The notes below the pieces were generated by a model. It was given only the letters and a program-made list of their open reading frames with translations, made no database searches and was not told the origin of the DNA. Position numbers and translations under genes: made by a program. A stretch of DNA of 6,896 bases, taken from the NCBI GenBank assembly GCA_946886645.1, contig CAMPIY010000091.1:1-6896 (forward strand). Direction: 5' to 3'. The DNA is from an uncultured Sphingomonas sp. (lineage in GTDB: Bacteria > Pseudomonadota > Alphaproteobacteria > Sphingomonadales > Sphingomonadaceae). Below, piece by piece: positions 6,208 through 6,896 of this stretch; positions within the stretch are counted from its first letter, which is position 1, and each line of letters opens with the position of its first letter.

Positions 6208-6896
6208 CTATTCGGCTGCGTCGAGTTGTTTCGCCTCGCCGGCCGCCTCGATTTCAGCGGCCTTCTGCTCCACCAGCTTGACGATATGGTCGATCATGTC
6301 CGCGTCCTGGACGTGATGATCGGTGACGCCCGAGAGATAGACCATATGCTTGCCCTGGCCGCCGCCGGTGATGCCGATATCGGTCTCGCGCGCTTCGCCG
6401 GGGCCGTTGACCACGCAGCCCAGCACCGACAGCGACATCGGCGTCTTGATGTGCTGCAGCCGCTCTTCCAGCGCCTGGACGGTGCGGATCACGTCGAAAC
6501 CCTGGCGCGCACAGCTGGGGCAGGACACCACGCGGACGCCGCGATTGCGGATGCCAAGCGCCTTCAGGATTTCATAGCCGACGCGGACCTCTTCTTCCGG
6601 CTCCGCCGAGAGCGACACGCGGATCGTATCGCCGATCCCGGCCCAGAGCAGCGAGCCGATGCCGATCGCCGATTTGACCGTCCCGCCGACGAAGCCGCCC
6701 GCTTCGGTAATCCCGAGGTGCAGCGGACAATCGACCTGGCCGGCAAGCTGCTGATAGGCGGCGACGGCGAGGAACAGGTCGCTGGCCTTCACCGCGACCT
6801 TATATTCGCGGAAGTCATGGTCCTCGAGGATCTTGATATGGTCGAGCGCGCTTTCGACCAGCGCTTCCGGACAGGGCTCGCCATATTTTTCGAGCA
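6208..6896 (-). CDS. ispG: 4-hydroxy-3-methylbut-2-enyl diphosphate synthase, IspG/GcpE (N-terminus beyond window)
   Basis: IspG is the iron-sulfur enzyme that converts MEcPP to HMBPP in the non-mevalonate isoprenoid pathway, in the cytoplasm. The frame stays open to the window edge, giving 228 visible C-terminal residues that begin [20 protein letters not shown]. Roughly the first 150 residues of the usual 370-385 lie outside. The cluster ligands are present: CPSC (visible residues 125 and 128), Cys160 in [11 protein letters not shown], and Glu167. Their spacing equals that of E. coli Cys270, Cys273, Cys305 and Glu312. Other conserved blocks are [39 protein letters not shown] and [12 protein letters not shown]. 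An internal GTG at 6792, inside the VAVKASD block, is not the start because conserved sequence continues upstream. The gene looks intact within the window and is followed by the EamA permease gene. Confidence 0.97.
   Translation of the reverse strand, partial: LEKYGEPCPEALVESALDHIKILEDHDFREYKVAVKASDLFLAVAAYQQLAGQVDCPLHLGITEAGGFVGGTVKSAIGIGSLLWAGIGDTIRVSLSAEPEEEVRVGYEILKALGIRNRGVRVVSCPSCARQGFDVIRTVQALEERLQHIKTPMSLSVLGCVVNGPGEARETDIGITGGGQGKHMVYLSGVTDHHVQDADMIDHIVKLVEQKAAEIEAAGEAKQLDAAE

Noticed and set aside
5547..6281. 244-codon plus-strand open frame opposite the EamA permease gene
   Set aside because: The product is highly charged (Arg, Asp, Gln, His), which is the usual mirror image of a hydrophobic protein read from the other strand.
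6208..6792. A short complete gene starting at the internal GTG at 6792
   Set aside because: Conserved IspG sequence ([12 protein letters not shown] onward) continues upstream in frame to the window edge, so this is the tail of full-length ispG.
1..6896. tRNA, rRNA, CRISPR, insertion sequence, prophage or toxin-antitoxin elements
   Set aside because: Coding sequence fills nearly the whole window. I found no cloverleaf, regular spaced repeats, terminal inverted repeats, transposase or small gene pair to support any of them.

Overview
The window looks like chromosomal DNA of a GC-rich alphaproteobacterium, most likely a sphingomonad. The main pointers are the large TonB-dependent receptor with its particular plug and Gly/Arg-rich insertion, the strong G/C preference at third codon positions, and the form of the IspG and SMR proteins. 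The placement comes from recalled family resemblance, not a database search.

Layout, left to right. (1) The last 23 codons of an unidentified plus-strand gene end at 72. (2) A complete TonB-dependent outer-membrane receptor lies on the minus strand (69-2675). (3) Across a 100-bp divergent spacer, an exported amidase-signature enzyme resembling peptide amidase Pam lies on the plus strand (2776-4299). (4) A small SMR-family efflux protein of the Gdx/SugE type is on the minus strand (4289-4603). (5) Only 46 bp away and divergent, a DUF1345 membrane protein is on the plus strand (4650-5294). (6) A ten-helix EamA/DMT permease is on the minus strand (5286-6188). (7) Upstream of it on the same strand, 19 bp away, is the C-terminal 228 residues of ispG (MEP isoprenoid pathway), which runs off the right edge.

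The genes alternate strand almost one by one, so ispG-EamA is the only candidate operon. All three convergent junctions overlap at their stop codons (4, 11 and 9 bp), leaving no intergenic space for terminators. The receptor and amidase start back to back. An outer-membrane importer beside an exported amidase could form a scavenging pair for amidated peptides or similar compounds, but this rests on adjacency alone. The remaining genes look like ordinary transport and housekeeping genes.

I saw no RNA gene, CRISPR array, insertion sequence, attachment site or phage gene. No stretch over 100 bp lacks a gene. I found no convincing undescribed multi-gene system. The most unusual points are inside proteins: a disordered Gly/Arg-rich insertion and a Gly-rich tail beyond the beta-signal in the receptor, a shortened N-terminus in the amidase, and a Trp-to-Phe change in the SMR substrate site.
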